Part shown: positions 8,104 through 14,784 of the stretch, piece by piece
Position numbering within the stretch: position 1 is the stretch's first letter
Layout of the letters: each line of letters starts with the position of its first letter
From: Actinomadura nitritigenes
GTDB taxonomy: Bacteria > Actinomycetota > Actinomycetes > Streptosporangiales > Streptosporangiaceae
DNA: 64,000 bases
Assembly: GCF_017573545.1 (NCBI RefSeq)
Contig: NZ_JAGEOK010000001.1
Location: 1 to 64,000 of the forward strand
Direction: 5' to 3'
The notes under the pieces: model-generated
What the model was told of the DNA's origin: nothing
What the model saw: only the letters and a program-made list of their open reading frames with translations
Databases searched by the model: none
Position numbers and translations under genes: made by a program

Positions 8104-8983
8104 GATCCTCAACTTCGACGACTACGGGGCGCTGCTCGGCCTGGTCCGCAACTCGCTGATCGCGGGCGCGGTGCTCGGGCTCGTCGGCGGCCTCGCGGGG
8201 ACGTTCGTCGTCATGCGCGACCTGGCGTTCGCGGTGCACGGCATCAGCGAGCTGTCGTTCGCCGGCGCGGCCGCCGCGCTGCTGCTCGGCACCGGCGTCG
8301 CGGGCGGCTCGATCGCGGGGGCGCTGCTGGCCGCCGCGCTCATCGGGGTGCTCGGCCGCCGGGCGCGCGACCGCGGCTCGGTCATCGGGGTGCTGATGCC
8401 GTTCGGGCTCGGCCTCGGCGTACTGTTCCTGTCGCTGTACAAGGGGCGCGCCGCCAACAAGTTCGGCCTCCTCACCGGACAGATCGTCGCGATCGACACG
8501 CCCCGGCTGTCGTGGCTGCTCGGCACGTCGGCGGTCGTGCTGGTGTGCCTGGCCGTCATGTGGCGGCCGCTGGCGTTCGCGAGCCTCGACCCGGACGTGG
8601 CGGCGGCGCGCGGCGTCCCGGTGCGCGCCCTGTCGCCGCTGTTCATGCTCGTCCTCGGTCTCGCCGTCGCCGTGTCCGTGCAGGTCGTCGGGGCGCTGCT
8701 GGTGCTCGCGCTGATCTGCACGCCGGCCGCCGCCGCGGTGCGGGTGACCGCGTCGCCGGTGCTGGTGCCGGTGCTCAGCGCCGCCCTCGCGACCGTGTCG
8801 GTGGTCGGCGGGATCCTGCTGTCCCTCGGCGCCGGCGTCCCGATCAGCCCGTACGTCACCACGATCTCGTTCGCGCTGTACGCGGCGTGCCGCGGAGCGG
8901 GCGCCGTCCGGGCCCGGCGCGGCCGGCCGGCCGGCCCGCGCGCACGCCTGGCGGCACGACACCGTCCCCACATGATCTCTTGA
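8093..8983 (+). CDS. znuB: Zinc ABC transporter permease (ZnuB-like)
   Basis: This 296-residue integral membrane protein of the ABC-3 family has about eight hydrophobic segments. It contains the family motif region DLAFAVHGISELSFAG near residues 42-57 and a conserved EAA-like stretch late in the protein. The C-terminal 30 residues are Arg-rich and cytosolic. ATG 8093 (MWHEILNFDDYG) is chosen because it overlaps the ATPase gene end. Together with the two preceding genes it forms a complete zinc importer. Confidence 0.92.
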   Translation: MWHEILNFDDYGALLGLVRNSLIAGAVLGLVGGLAGTFVVMRDLAFAVHGISELSFAGAAAALLLGTGVAGGSIAGALLAAALIGVLGRRARDRGSVIGVLMPFGLGLGVLFLSLYKGRAANKFGLLTGQIVAIDTPRLSWLLGTSAVVLVCLAVMWRPLAFASLDPDVAAARGVPVRALSPLFMLVLGLAVAVSVQVVGALLVLALICTPAAAAVRVTASPVLVPVLSAALATVSVVGGILLSLGAGVPISPYVTTISFALYAACRGAGAVRARRGRPAGPRARLAARHRPHMIS

Positions 8984-9158
8984 CGCCCGCTCGGCACTGG
9001 CGGCCGGGCGGGCGCGGCCCGCCGGTCGCCGTATCCGGAATTCCCGATCCCTGTTCGTCGGGACGTTGCGATTCGCTTACCCGCCGATGGGCATCGCCGC
9101 AGGTCGGCAGGGCATCAGCACTCTGCGACTGCTGGGCGACAGGGAAGAAGGGGACGCG

Positions 9159-10217
9159 ATGTGGGACTTCGCGGGCCGGGACACCGCCATCGACCTGGGC
9201 AGCTCGACGGTGCGGATGCATGTGCGGGACCGGGGGGTCGTCGCGCGCGAGCCCTCGCTGCTCGCCCGGTGCCTGCACACCGGCAGGATCCTCGCGCTCG
9301 GGCTTCCCGCGCAGGAGATGGCCGGGCGCAACCCCGACGTCCGCCTCGTCCGGCCCATCCGCGAGGGCGCCCCCACCGAGACCGACGAGGCGGAGTACCT
9401 GATGCGCGCCCTCGTCCGCACCCACCACAAGCGCCGCTACACCGCGCGGCCCCGCCTCATCGTGACGGTGCCGAGCGGCATGTCGTCCGTGCACTACCGG
9501 GCGCTGCAGTTCTCGGCGTTCCAGGCCGGCGCGCGCCGCCTCACCCTCGTGCCGACGCCGATCGCGGCCGCCATCGGGATGGGGCTCACCTCCTCCGGAC
9601 GGCCGGAGATCGTGGTCGTCGCCGACATCGGCGCCGACATCACCGACGTCGGCGTCATCTCCTTCGGCGGGCTGGTCACCTCGCACACCGCGCTCGTCGG
9701 CGGCTCGTCGCTGGACCGGGCGATCGTCGCGCTGGTCCGCCGCGAGCACGAGGTGCGGATCTCCCAGTCCAGCGCCGAGGCCGCGAAGCTGGAGGTGGGC
9801 GCGGTGCCGCCGATCGGCCGGCGCGCGCTGCGGCAGACCGTCGTGCACGGCCGCGACCTCACCACCGGCATGCCGCGCGGGGTCGTCCTCACCACCGCCG
9901 ACGTCGCCCGCGCCATCGCCGCGCCCGTCGCGGAGATCGTCGCGGCGATCCAGCAGGGGCTGGCGGGCTGCGGTCCGGAGATCTCCGGGGAGCTGCTCGG
10001 CGTGGGCATCACCCTGACCGGCGGCACCGCCCGCCTGCCCGGCCTGGACAAGCTCATCCGGGAGCGCACCGGGCTGGCCGCTCGCATCGGCGACGACACC
10101 GGCGACGCCGCCGTCATCGGCGCGGCCGACGTGCTGCGCTCGTCCGGGTCGCAGGAGCCGCCCGCCCGCCGCAGTTCCCCGCGCCCGCACCTGCTCACCA
10201 CCGTGCCCGAGCAGTGA
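9159..10217 (+). CDS. MreB-like actin/Hsp70-fold ATPase (divergent)
   Basis: This 352-residue protein has the MreB layout. Phosphate-1 is AIDLGSSTVRMHVRDRG, followed by EPSLLAR, IVTVPSGMSSVHYRAL, phosphate-2 VADIGADITDVGVISFGG and the adenosine motif LTGGTARLPGLD. Compared with canonical MreB, phosphate-2 is DIGAD instead of DIGGGT and phosphate-1 has SS in place of TA. It is therefore a divergent paralog, and ATP turnover may differ. It stands alone, not with mreC/mreD/pbp/rodA, so a role in rod shape is doubtful. The last 25 residues are Pro/Arg-rich. ATG 9159 has AAGAAGGGG upstream. Confidence 0.8.
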   Translation: MWDFAGRDTAIDLGSSTVRMHVRDRGVVAREPSLLARCLHTGRILALGLPAQEMAGRNPDVRLVRPIREGAPTETDEAEYLMRALVRTHHKRRYTARPRLIVTVPSGMSSVHYRALQFSAFQAGARRLTLVPTPIAAAIGMGLTSSGRPEIVVVADIGADITDVGVISFGGLVTSHTALVGGSSLDRAIVALVRREHEVRISQSSAEAAKLEVGAVPPIGRRALRQTVVHGRDLTTGMPRGVVLTTADVARAIAAPVAEIVAAIQQGLAGCGPEISGELLGVGITLTGGTARLPGLDKLIRERTGLAARIGDDTGDAAVIGAADVLRSSGSQEPPARRSSPRPHLLTTVPEQ

Positions 10218-10244
10218 CGGGTCGTCCCGTCCCGCCGGGGCGGC

Positions 10245-10250
10245 TAGGCT
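10245..10250 (+). promoter_or_regulatory. Candidate -10 element before tRNA-like element 1
   Basis: TAGGCT fits the actinobacterial TANNNT -10 form and lies 9 bases before the predicted stem of the tRNA-like RNA. The second element has TACGCT followed by the same GCCG at nearly the same distance. That supports both being promoters that start transcription at the RNA's 5' end. No convincing -35 is visible. Confidence 0.45.
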
Positions 10251-10258
10251 GCCGCCCG

Positions 10259-10332
10259 GCAGGGCCGTAGCGCAGAGGTCGACGCACCGCCTGCACAGCG
10301 GAGGACGCCGGTTCGATTCCGGCCGGCCCTGC
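10259..10332 (+). tRNA. tRNA-like element 1 (Cys-like, GCA in a shortened anticodon arm)
   Basis: A cloverleaf can be drawn. The acceptor stem is 10261-10267/10324-10330, extendable by two pairs to 9 bp. T8 and A9 are present, the D-arm has the GG pair, the variable loop AGGAC has five bases, and the T-arm is GCCGG-TTCGATT-CCGGC. The anticodon arm is abnormal: a 4-bp stem CCGC/GCGG with loop CTGCACA, 15 bases instead of 17. GCA follows C and T as in tRNA-Cys. No CCA is encoded. The start of the ankyrin gene is only 12 bases downstream, so the element is also its 5' leader. It may be a non-decoding tRNA-derived RNA. Confidence 0.6.
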
Positions 10333-10344
10333 CCCTGAACGGCG

Positions 10345-12003
10345 ATGGGGGTGCAGGTGGCGTCCGACGCGTTCGCCGCCCTGCCGGCGAGGCCGGCGGC
10401 ATGGCTGCGCGCCTGGCAGCGGACGCGCCGCCACCGGGTCCCCCGGTGGATGATCGAGCGGTCGGCACGGCACCGGCGCGCGGGCGACTGGCGCGGTGCC
10501 TGCGCGGCGGCGCAGACGGACGTCGCGTTCACGCTGGACGGCGTGGCGCGCGAGCACGGGTCCGCCGTCGCCCGCCGGCTCTCCGCTGATCTGCGGCATC
10601 TCGTGCCCGACCTGCTCCGCTGGCACCTGCCCCGGGGGCCCGGCGACCTGAGCGTCTTCGACGAGCACCTGAGGTTCGTCCTCGCGCGGTACGGCGACGG
10701 CGGCCCGGTGCTCCAGGTGTCCGGCCCCCCTTCCCTGCGGGCACCGCAACGGCTGCGGCTGGTGCTCACCGCCATGGCCGACCGGCGGGCGCGCGACTGG
10801 ACGGGCGCGCGCCGCCTGTTCGACGACCGGCACTGCGGAGAGCTGATCGACGACTGCGGCGGCTCCGGCCGCGTCCCGTTCTTCCACGCCGACGGGACGC
10901 CGCTGACCCCGGAGGAGCTCCCCGCGTCCGATCCGGGGCCGGGCGGCACCGCGGCCCGCGCCGAATGGTCGATCATGCGCCACGAGCAGGGCGACGTCGC
11001 CGGCGCCTTCTCCGCCGCGGGATTCGAGCTCCGGCAGCCCGCGGACCCGGCCGAGCGCGCGGCGTTCATGGACGCCCTCCGGCTGCGCCTGGAGCGGCCG
11101 CCCGTGCTGGCGGCCCGCGTCCGCCGCCTCGCCGCCGTGCGCGGCGGCGATCCGGTCGTCGCGGTCCTCGGATCGCCGTACCTCCCGCGCGGGACGGTGG
11201 CCGCCGAGGCGGGCGGCGGACGCGAGCGCCCGCTGCTGAGGCCGGCGGCGCCCGGAGAGTTCCGGAGCTCGGCGGCGCCCGACCACTGGCGGCCCTTTCC
11301 CGACGCCGACCTGCTGCTCGCGGGCCTGATCACTCCGGACGAGCTGCATCCGCTGATCCGGTCCGCGCTGTTCCCGGCGCGTCCCGCCGCCGCGCCCGCC
11401 GGGCCCGCGGATCCTGAGCCGCCGGGACCCGTGCGGGTCCGCTGCCGCGGCGAGTGGCACGAGGTCCGCTGGAGCGGCGGCGCGCTGACGGGACCGCACG
11501 CCCCCGAGGAGGACCGGCGCGAGCAGGCCCTGCGCGCGCTCGGCGGCGAGCTCTCCGGCTGCTTCGCCGTGCGGGAGGCGTGGCGGACGGGCCCGGGCCG
11601 GCTGCCGCGCGAGCTGCGGCGCCGCCGGAGCGAGCTGTTCCTGCGGGCGCTGCACGGCGACGCCCCCGGCGTGCTCCGCCTGCTGGACGCGGGGATGGAC
11701 CCCCGAGCGCGCGACGGCGAGGGGCGCACCCTGCTGCACTTCCTGCACGCCATGGACCACCGCCTGGTCCTTCCCCGGCTGCTGGCCGCCGGCCTCGACG
11801 TCGACGTGCGCGACCGGTCGGACCGCACGCCGCTGTCGACGGCGGTCACCGAGCACGGCTCGCCGGACACCGTCCGGGCCCTGCTGGAGGCCGGTGCGAG
11901 CAGGGACGCCGAGGCGGGCGGTCTCCGCGTCCGGGGGACGTTCGCGTGGCTCGTCCGGCGCAGCGGGCGCGAGGACCTCGAACCGCTGCTCGCCACGCCG
12001 TGA
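10345..12003 (+). CDS. Ankyrin-repeat protein, paralog 1 of the tRNA-like/MoxR block
   Basis: This 552-residue protein has no enzymatic motif I recognise. The N-terminal region contains AGDWRGACAAA (46-56) and RHLVPDLLRWHLPR (84-97), both repeated nearly identically in the second ankyrin protein of this block. The middle has PPGPVRVRCRGEWHEVRW. The C-terminal quarter (about 430-545) holds three ankyrin-type repeats, e.g. ALHGDAPGVLRLLDAGMDPR and GSPDTVRALLEAGA. It is probably cytosolic, a sensor or binding partner. ATG 10345 begins right after the tRNA-like element, and no good ribosome site is seen. GTG at 10351 or 10357 is possible. Confidence 0.78.
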   Translation: MGVQVASDAFAALPARPAAWLRAWQRTRRHRVPRWMIERSARHRRAGDWRGACAAAQTDVAFTLDGVAREHGSAVARRLSADLRHLVPDLLRWHLPRGPGDLSVFDEHLRFVLARYGDGGPVLQVSGPPSLRAPQRLRLVLTAMADRRARDWTGARRLFDDRHCGELIDDCGGSGRVPFFHADGTPLTPEELPASDPGPGGTAARAEWSIMRHEQGDVAGAFSAAGFELRQPADPAERAAFMDALRLRLERPPVLAARVRRLAAVRGGDPVVAVLGSPYLPRGTVAAEAGGGRERPLLRPAAPGEFRSSAAPDHWRPFPDADLLLAGLITPDELHPLIRSALFPARPAAAPAGPADPEPPGPVRVRCRGEWHEVRWSGGALTGPHAPEEDRREQALRALGGELSGCFAVREAWRTGPGRLPRELRRRRSELFLRALHGDAPGVLRLLDAGMDPRARDGEGRTLLHFLHAMDHRLVLPRLLAAGLDVDVRDRSDRTPLSTAVTEHGSPDTVRALLEAGASRDAEAGGLRVRGTFAWLVRRSGREDLEPLLATP

Positions 12004-12043
12004 AGATCACCGAAATTCGGGTGGTTCGCCGGGATGGTTCCGT

Positions 12044-12049
12044 TACGCT
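12044..12049 (+). promoter_or_regulatory. Candidate -10 element before tRNA-like element 2
   Basis: TACGCT is followed by GCCG and then the tRNA-like RNA 8 bases later. It mirrors TAGGCT-GCCG before element 1. The shared arrangement in otherwise different flanks is the main support. Confidence 0.45.
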
Positions 12050-12056
12050 GCCGGTG

Positions 12057-12132
12057 GCGGGGCTGTAGCGCAGAGGTCGACGCACCAATACTGCATGTTG
12101 GAGGACGCCGGTTCGAATCCGGCCGGCTCCGC
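12057..12132 (+). tRNA. tRNA-like element 2 (altered anticodon arm)
   Basis: This paralog of element 1 shares TAGCGCAGAGGTCGACGCA (bases 8-26) and the GGAGGACGCCGGTTCGA stretch exactly. The acceptor GGGGCTG/CGGCTCC is again extendable to 9 bp by GC/GC. The anticodon arm CCAAT-ACTGCAT-GTTGG has normal length, but base 33 is C, not T, and the triplet would read TGC. Alternatively CCAATA/TGTTGG forms a 6-bp stem with loop CTGCA. The CTGCA is conserved between elements although arm length and stem sequence are not. It sits 32 bases before the zinc-ribbon SDR gene. Ordinary decoding is doubtful. Confidence 0.55.
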
Positions 12133-12164
12133 CCCGATCAGGCTGACGGGGACGAGGGAGTGCA

Positions 12165-13628
12165 GTGACGGCCGTTGCGCGAGCCGGCGGGCCGCGACCG
12201 CCGGTCGAGGACGAGGCGCCCCGCCCCGAGGAGCTCGCGGCCTGCCTGCGGCTGCTGGAGCGCGCGCGGGCCACCGACCCGGACGATCCGCGCTGGCGGG
12301 CCGTGCACGAGGCGGCGTCGCAGCTGCACCGGTCCGGCAAGAAGACGCGGAAGGCCGCCCGCCGGACGCAGCGGCGCGCCGAGGACCTCGACGCGCTGGC
12401 CGCCGCCACCCGCTTCCAGGACCAGAATCCCGGCGCCCATCCCGAGCCCGCGCCGGCGAGCCCCGCGGAGGCACGACCCGCGGAGGCGCGACCCGCGGAG
12501 GCGCGACCCGCGGAGGCGCGACCCGCGTCCGGGCGGGTGCTGTCGCGGGCGCGGACCTGCTACGTCTGCAAGGCGCCGTACCGTGACGTGCACCCCGACT
12601 ACCACCTGATGTGCCCGGAGTGCGCGGCGGAGAACCTGGCGCGCCGGCACGCCCGCTGCGACCTGCGCGGGCGGCGCGCCCTCGTCACCGGCGGCCGGAT
12701 CAAGATCGGCTTCCAGGTGGCGCTGAAGATGCTGCGGGACGGCGCGGAGGTGCTGGTCACCACCCGGTTCCCGCGCGACGCGGCGCGCCGGTTCGCGGCC
12801 GTCCCCGACTCCGCCGAGTGGCTCTCCCGGCTGCACGTCCACGGCGTCGACCTGCTGGACCTGCCGGGCGTCGCCGGGCTGCTGGACGCCGTGCACGCCC
12901 GCTTCGACCACCTGGACGTCCTGGTGAACAACGCGGCACAGACCGTCCGGCGGCCGCCCGCCTACCACCGGGAGGTGCGGGCGGCGGAGGCGCTGCCGCT
13001 GACCGGCGCGGCGGCGCGCGTCGACGTCGCCGAGGGCGGCCGGGCCGCGCTGGAGGCGGGCCCCACCGCCGCGCTCGCCGTGCCCGACGACGCGCTGTTC
13101 CCGGCGGGGCTGACCGACGAGACCGGGCAGCCCCTCGACCTGCGCGACCGCAACAGCTGGACGCTGCGGCTGCACGAGGTCGACCCGGGCGAGTGGCTGG
13201 AGGTGCAGATGGTGAACGCGTTCGCGCCGTTCCTGCTGACCTCGCGGCTGCGCGGGCTGCTGGAGGCGTCGCCGTTCCCCGACCGGTACGCGGTGCAGGT
13301 GTCGGCGATGGAGGGCAGCTTCTCCCGCGAGCACAAGACCGTCCGCCACCCGCACACGAACATGGCGAAGGCGGCCCTGAACATGATGACCCGCACGTCG
13401 GCCGCGGACTACGCGGCGGCGGGCATCCACATGACCAGCGTGGACACCGGCTGGGTGACCGACGAGCGGCCGCACCCGGGCAAGCTCGAGCAGTTCGCCG
13501 CCGGGTTCCGGCCCCCGCTGGACGTGATCGACGGCGCGGCCCGGGTCTACGACCCGGTCGTGCGGGGCGTCGGCGGCGAGCGGCTGTCCGGCGTGTTCCT
13601 GAAGGACTACCGACCGGTGGAGTGGTGA
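12165..13628 (+). CDS. Zinc-ribbon SDR-fold protein
   Basis: The protein has 487 residues in three parts. First is a helical charged N-terminus with a PAEAR repeat (about 100-120). Then comes a zinc-ribbon with Cys132, Cys135, Cys150 and Cys153 (TCYVCKAPYR, MCPECAAEN). The rest is a Rossmann SDR domain (RRALVTGGRIKIG, VLVNNAAQ, DTGWVTDE). The active site is unusual: at the YxxxK position the sequence is TNMAK, so the catalytic Tyr is absent while Lys remains, and the dinucleotide loop lacks one Gly. It may bind NAD(H) or a nucleotide without classical SDR chemistry. GTG 12165 has GAGGGAG upstream. It heads an operon of five coupled genes. Confidence 0.82.
   Translation: MTAVARAGGPRPPVEDEAPRPEELAACLRLLERARATDPDDPRWRAVHEAASQLHRSGKKTRKAARRTQRRAEDLDALAAATRFQDQNPGAHPEPAPASPAEARPAEARPAEARPAEARPASGRVLSRARTCYVCKAPYRDVHPDYHLMCPECAAENLARRHARCDLRGRRALVTGGRIKIGFQVALKMLRDGAEVLVTTRFPRDAARRFAAVPDSAEWLSRLHVHGVDLLDLPGVAGLLDAVHARFDHLDVLVNNAAQTVRRPPAYHREVRAAEALPLTGAAARVDVAEGGRAALEAGPTAALAVPDDALFPAGLTDETGQPLDLRDRNSWTLRLHEVDPGEWLEVQMVNAFAPFLLTSRLRGLLEASPFPDRYAVQVSAMEGSFSREHKTVRHPHTNMAKAALNMMTRTSAADYAAAGIHMTSVDTGWVTDERPHPGKLEQFAAGFRPPLDVIDGAARVYDPVVRGVGGERLSGVFLKDYRPVEW
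12468..12532 (+). repeat. 15-bp minisatellite inside the SDR gene (PAEAR x4)
   Basis: About four copies of a 15-base unit (GAGGCGCGACCCGCG) occur in frame. They encode PAEAR repeats in the linker between the helical N-terminus and the zinc ribbon. Copies differ by one base in the first unit, so recent slippage is likely and copy number may vary between strains. Confidence 0.8.
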
Positions 13629-14767
13629 ACAGCATGGAGCCGACCCCCGTACGCTGCCCCGCGATCGAGCACCCGGACGTGCCGCCCGCCGACCCGGCCG
13701 CGCTCGCGCCGCTGCTGGCGCGGCTCGCCGACGCGACGCCGGTCGGCGGCGACGAGGCGTTCCCGGTCGGGACGCTGCGCGGCGACGGCCGGGTGGACCT
13801 GTGCAAGCAGGGGCTCGGCGCGGCGGGGGTGGCGCGGCTCGTCCCGGCGGCCGTCGCGTCGCCGCACGCGGTGCACCTGCTGCTCGGGACGAACGCGATG
13901 GGCGGCGAGGGCGCGCGGGCGATCGCGTCGGCGCTGGAGCCGGGCCATGGCGTCCGGACGCTCTACCTGGGCTGCAACCGCATCGACGGCGACGGCGCGG
14001 CGGTGCTCGCGGACCGGCTCGCGTCCGACGGCGAGGTGCGCGCGCTGTGGCTGAAGCGCAACCCGGTCGGCGACGCGGGCGCGCGGGCGCTCGCCGCGAT
14101 GCTGCGCCGCAACGCGGCGATCCGGACGCTCGACCTGGTCAACACCGGTCTCGGCATGGAGGGCCTGCGCGCGCTGCTCGACGCGCTCGTGGACCGGGAC
14201 GCGCCGCTGGAGCGGCTGTTCCTCGGCGGCAACGGCATCGGCCCGGACGCGGCGGACCTGCTGGCCGCGCTGGTCCGCGACGCGGGCGTCCGCGAGCTGT
14301 ACGCGCCCGCCAACCACCTCGGCGACCGCGGCGCCGCGGTGCTGGCCTCGGCCGCCGCGGCGGCGGGGCGGCCCGTCCGGTTCGGGCTCGGCGGCAACGG
14401 CGTCGGTCCGGACGGCGCGCGGTCGCTGGCCGGGGCGCTGGGCGCGCTCGAGGCGCTGGACCTGAGCCGTCCGCCGTCGGAGCGGGCGCTCGGCGCGCCG
14501 CCCAACGCCACCGGCGACGAGGGCGCGGCGGCGCTCGCGGCGGCGCTGCCCGGCAGCCCGCTGCGCCGGCTCGGGCTGAGCCACACCGGCCTCACGGGAC
14601 GCGGCGCGAAGACGCTGCTGGCGGGCGTCGGCGCGGAGAGCCGGCTGGAGTACGTGGGTCTCGGCCCCGGCGTCCCGCGCAAGGTGAAGCGCGCGTTCGC
14701 GCAGCGGCTGCGCCCGGCGGCCCGCCCGCACCCCGACGTGCACGCGATCGCGAGCGTCTACCGTTGA
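13625..14767 (+). CDS. Leucine-rich-repeat protein (ribonuclease-inhibitor type)
   Basis: This 380-residue protein is built mainly of 28-30-residue LRRs of the ribonuclease-inhibitor/RanGAP kind. Examples are VRTLYLGCNRIDGDGAAVLA, VRALWLKRNPVGDAGARALA, LERLFLGGNGIGPDAADLLA and LRRLGLSHTGLTGRGAKTLL. There is no signal peptide or membrane segment. LRRs form a curved binding surface, so a partner-binding role is expected, and no catalytic motif is seen. The start GTG 13625 overlaps the SDR stop (GTGA). ATG 13634 is the alternative. The tight coupling to the SDR gene suggests one complex or pathway. Confidence 0.85.
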   Translation: MNSMEPTPVRCPAIEHPDVPPADPAALAPLLARLADATPVGGDEAFPVGTLRGDGRVDLCKQGLGAAGVARLVPAAVASPHAVHLLLGTNAMGGEGARAIASALEPGHGVRTLYLGCNRIDGDGAAVLADRLASDGEVRALWLKRNPVGDAGARALAAMLRRNAAIRTLDLVNTGLGMEGLRALLDALVDRDAPLERLFLGGNGIGPDAADLLAALVRDAGVRELYAPANHLGDRGAAVLASAAAAAGRPVRFGLGGNGVGPDGARSLAGALGALEALDLSRPPSERALGAPPNATGDEGAAALAAALPGSPLRRLGLSHTGLTGRGAKTLLAGVGAESRLEYVGLGPGVPRKVKRAFAQRLRPAARPHPDVHAIASVYR

Positions 14768-14784
14768 CGCCCCCAGACCGGGGC

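Noticed and set aside
10259..12132. Two ordinary decoding tRNA genes (Cys and Ala)
   Set aside because: The anticodon arms are 15 bases or lack U33, and the bodies are near-identical although the isotypes would differ. I kept them as tRNA-like elements rather than standard tRNAs.
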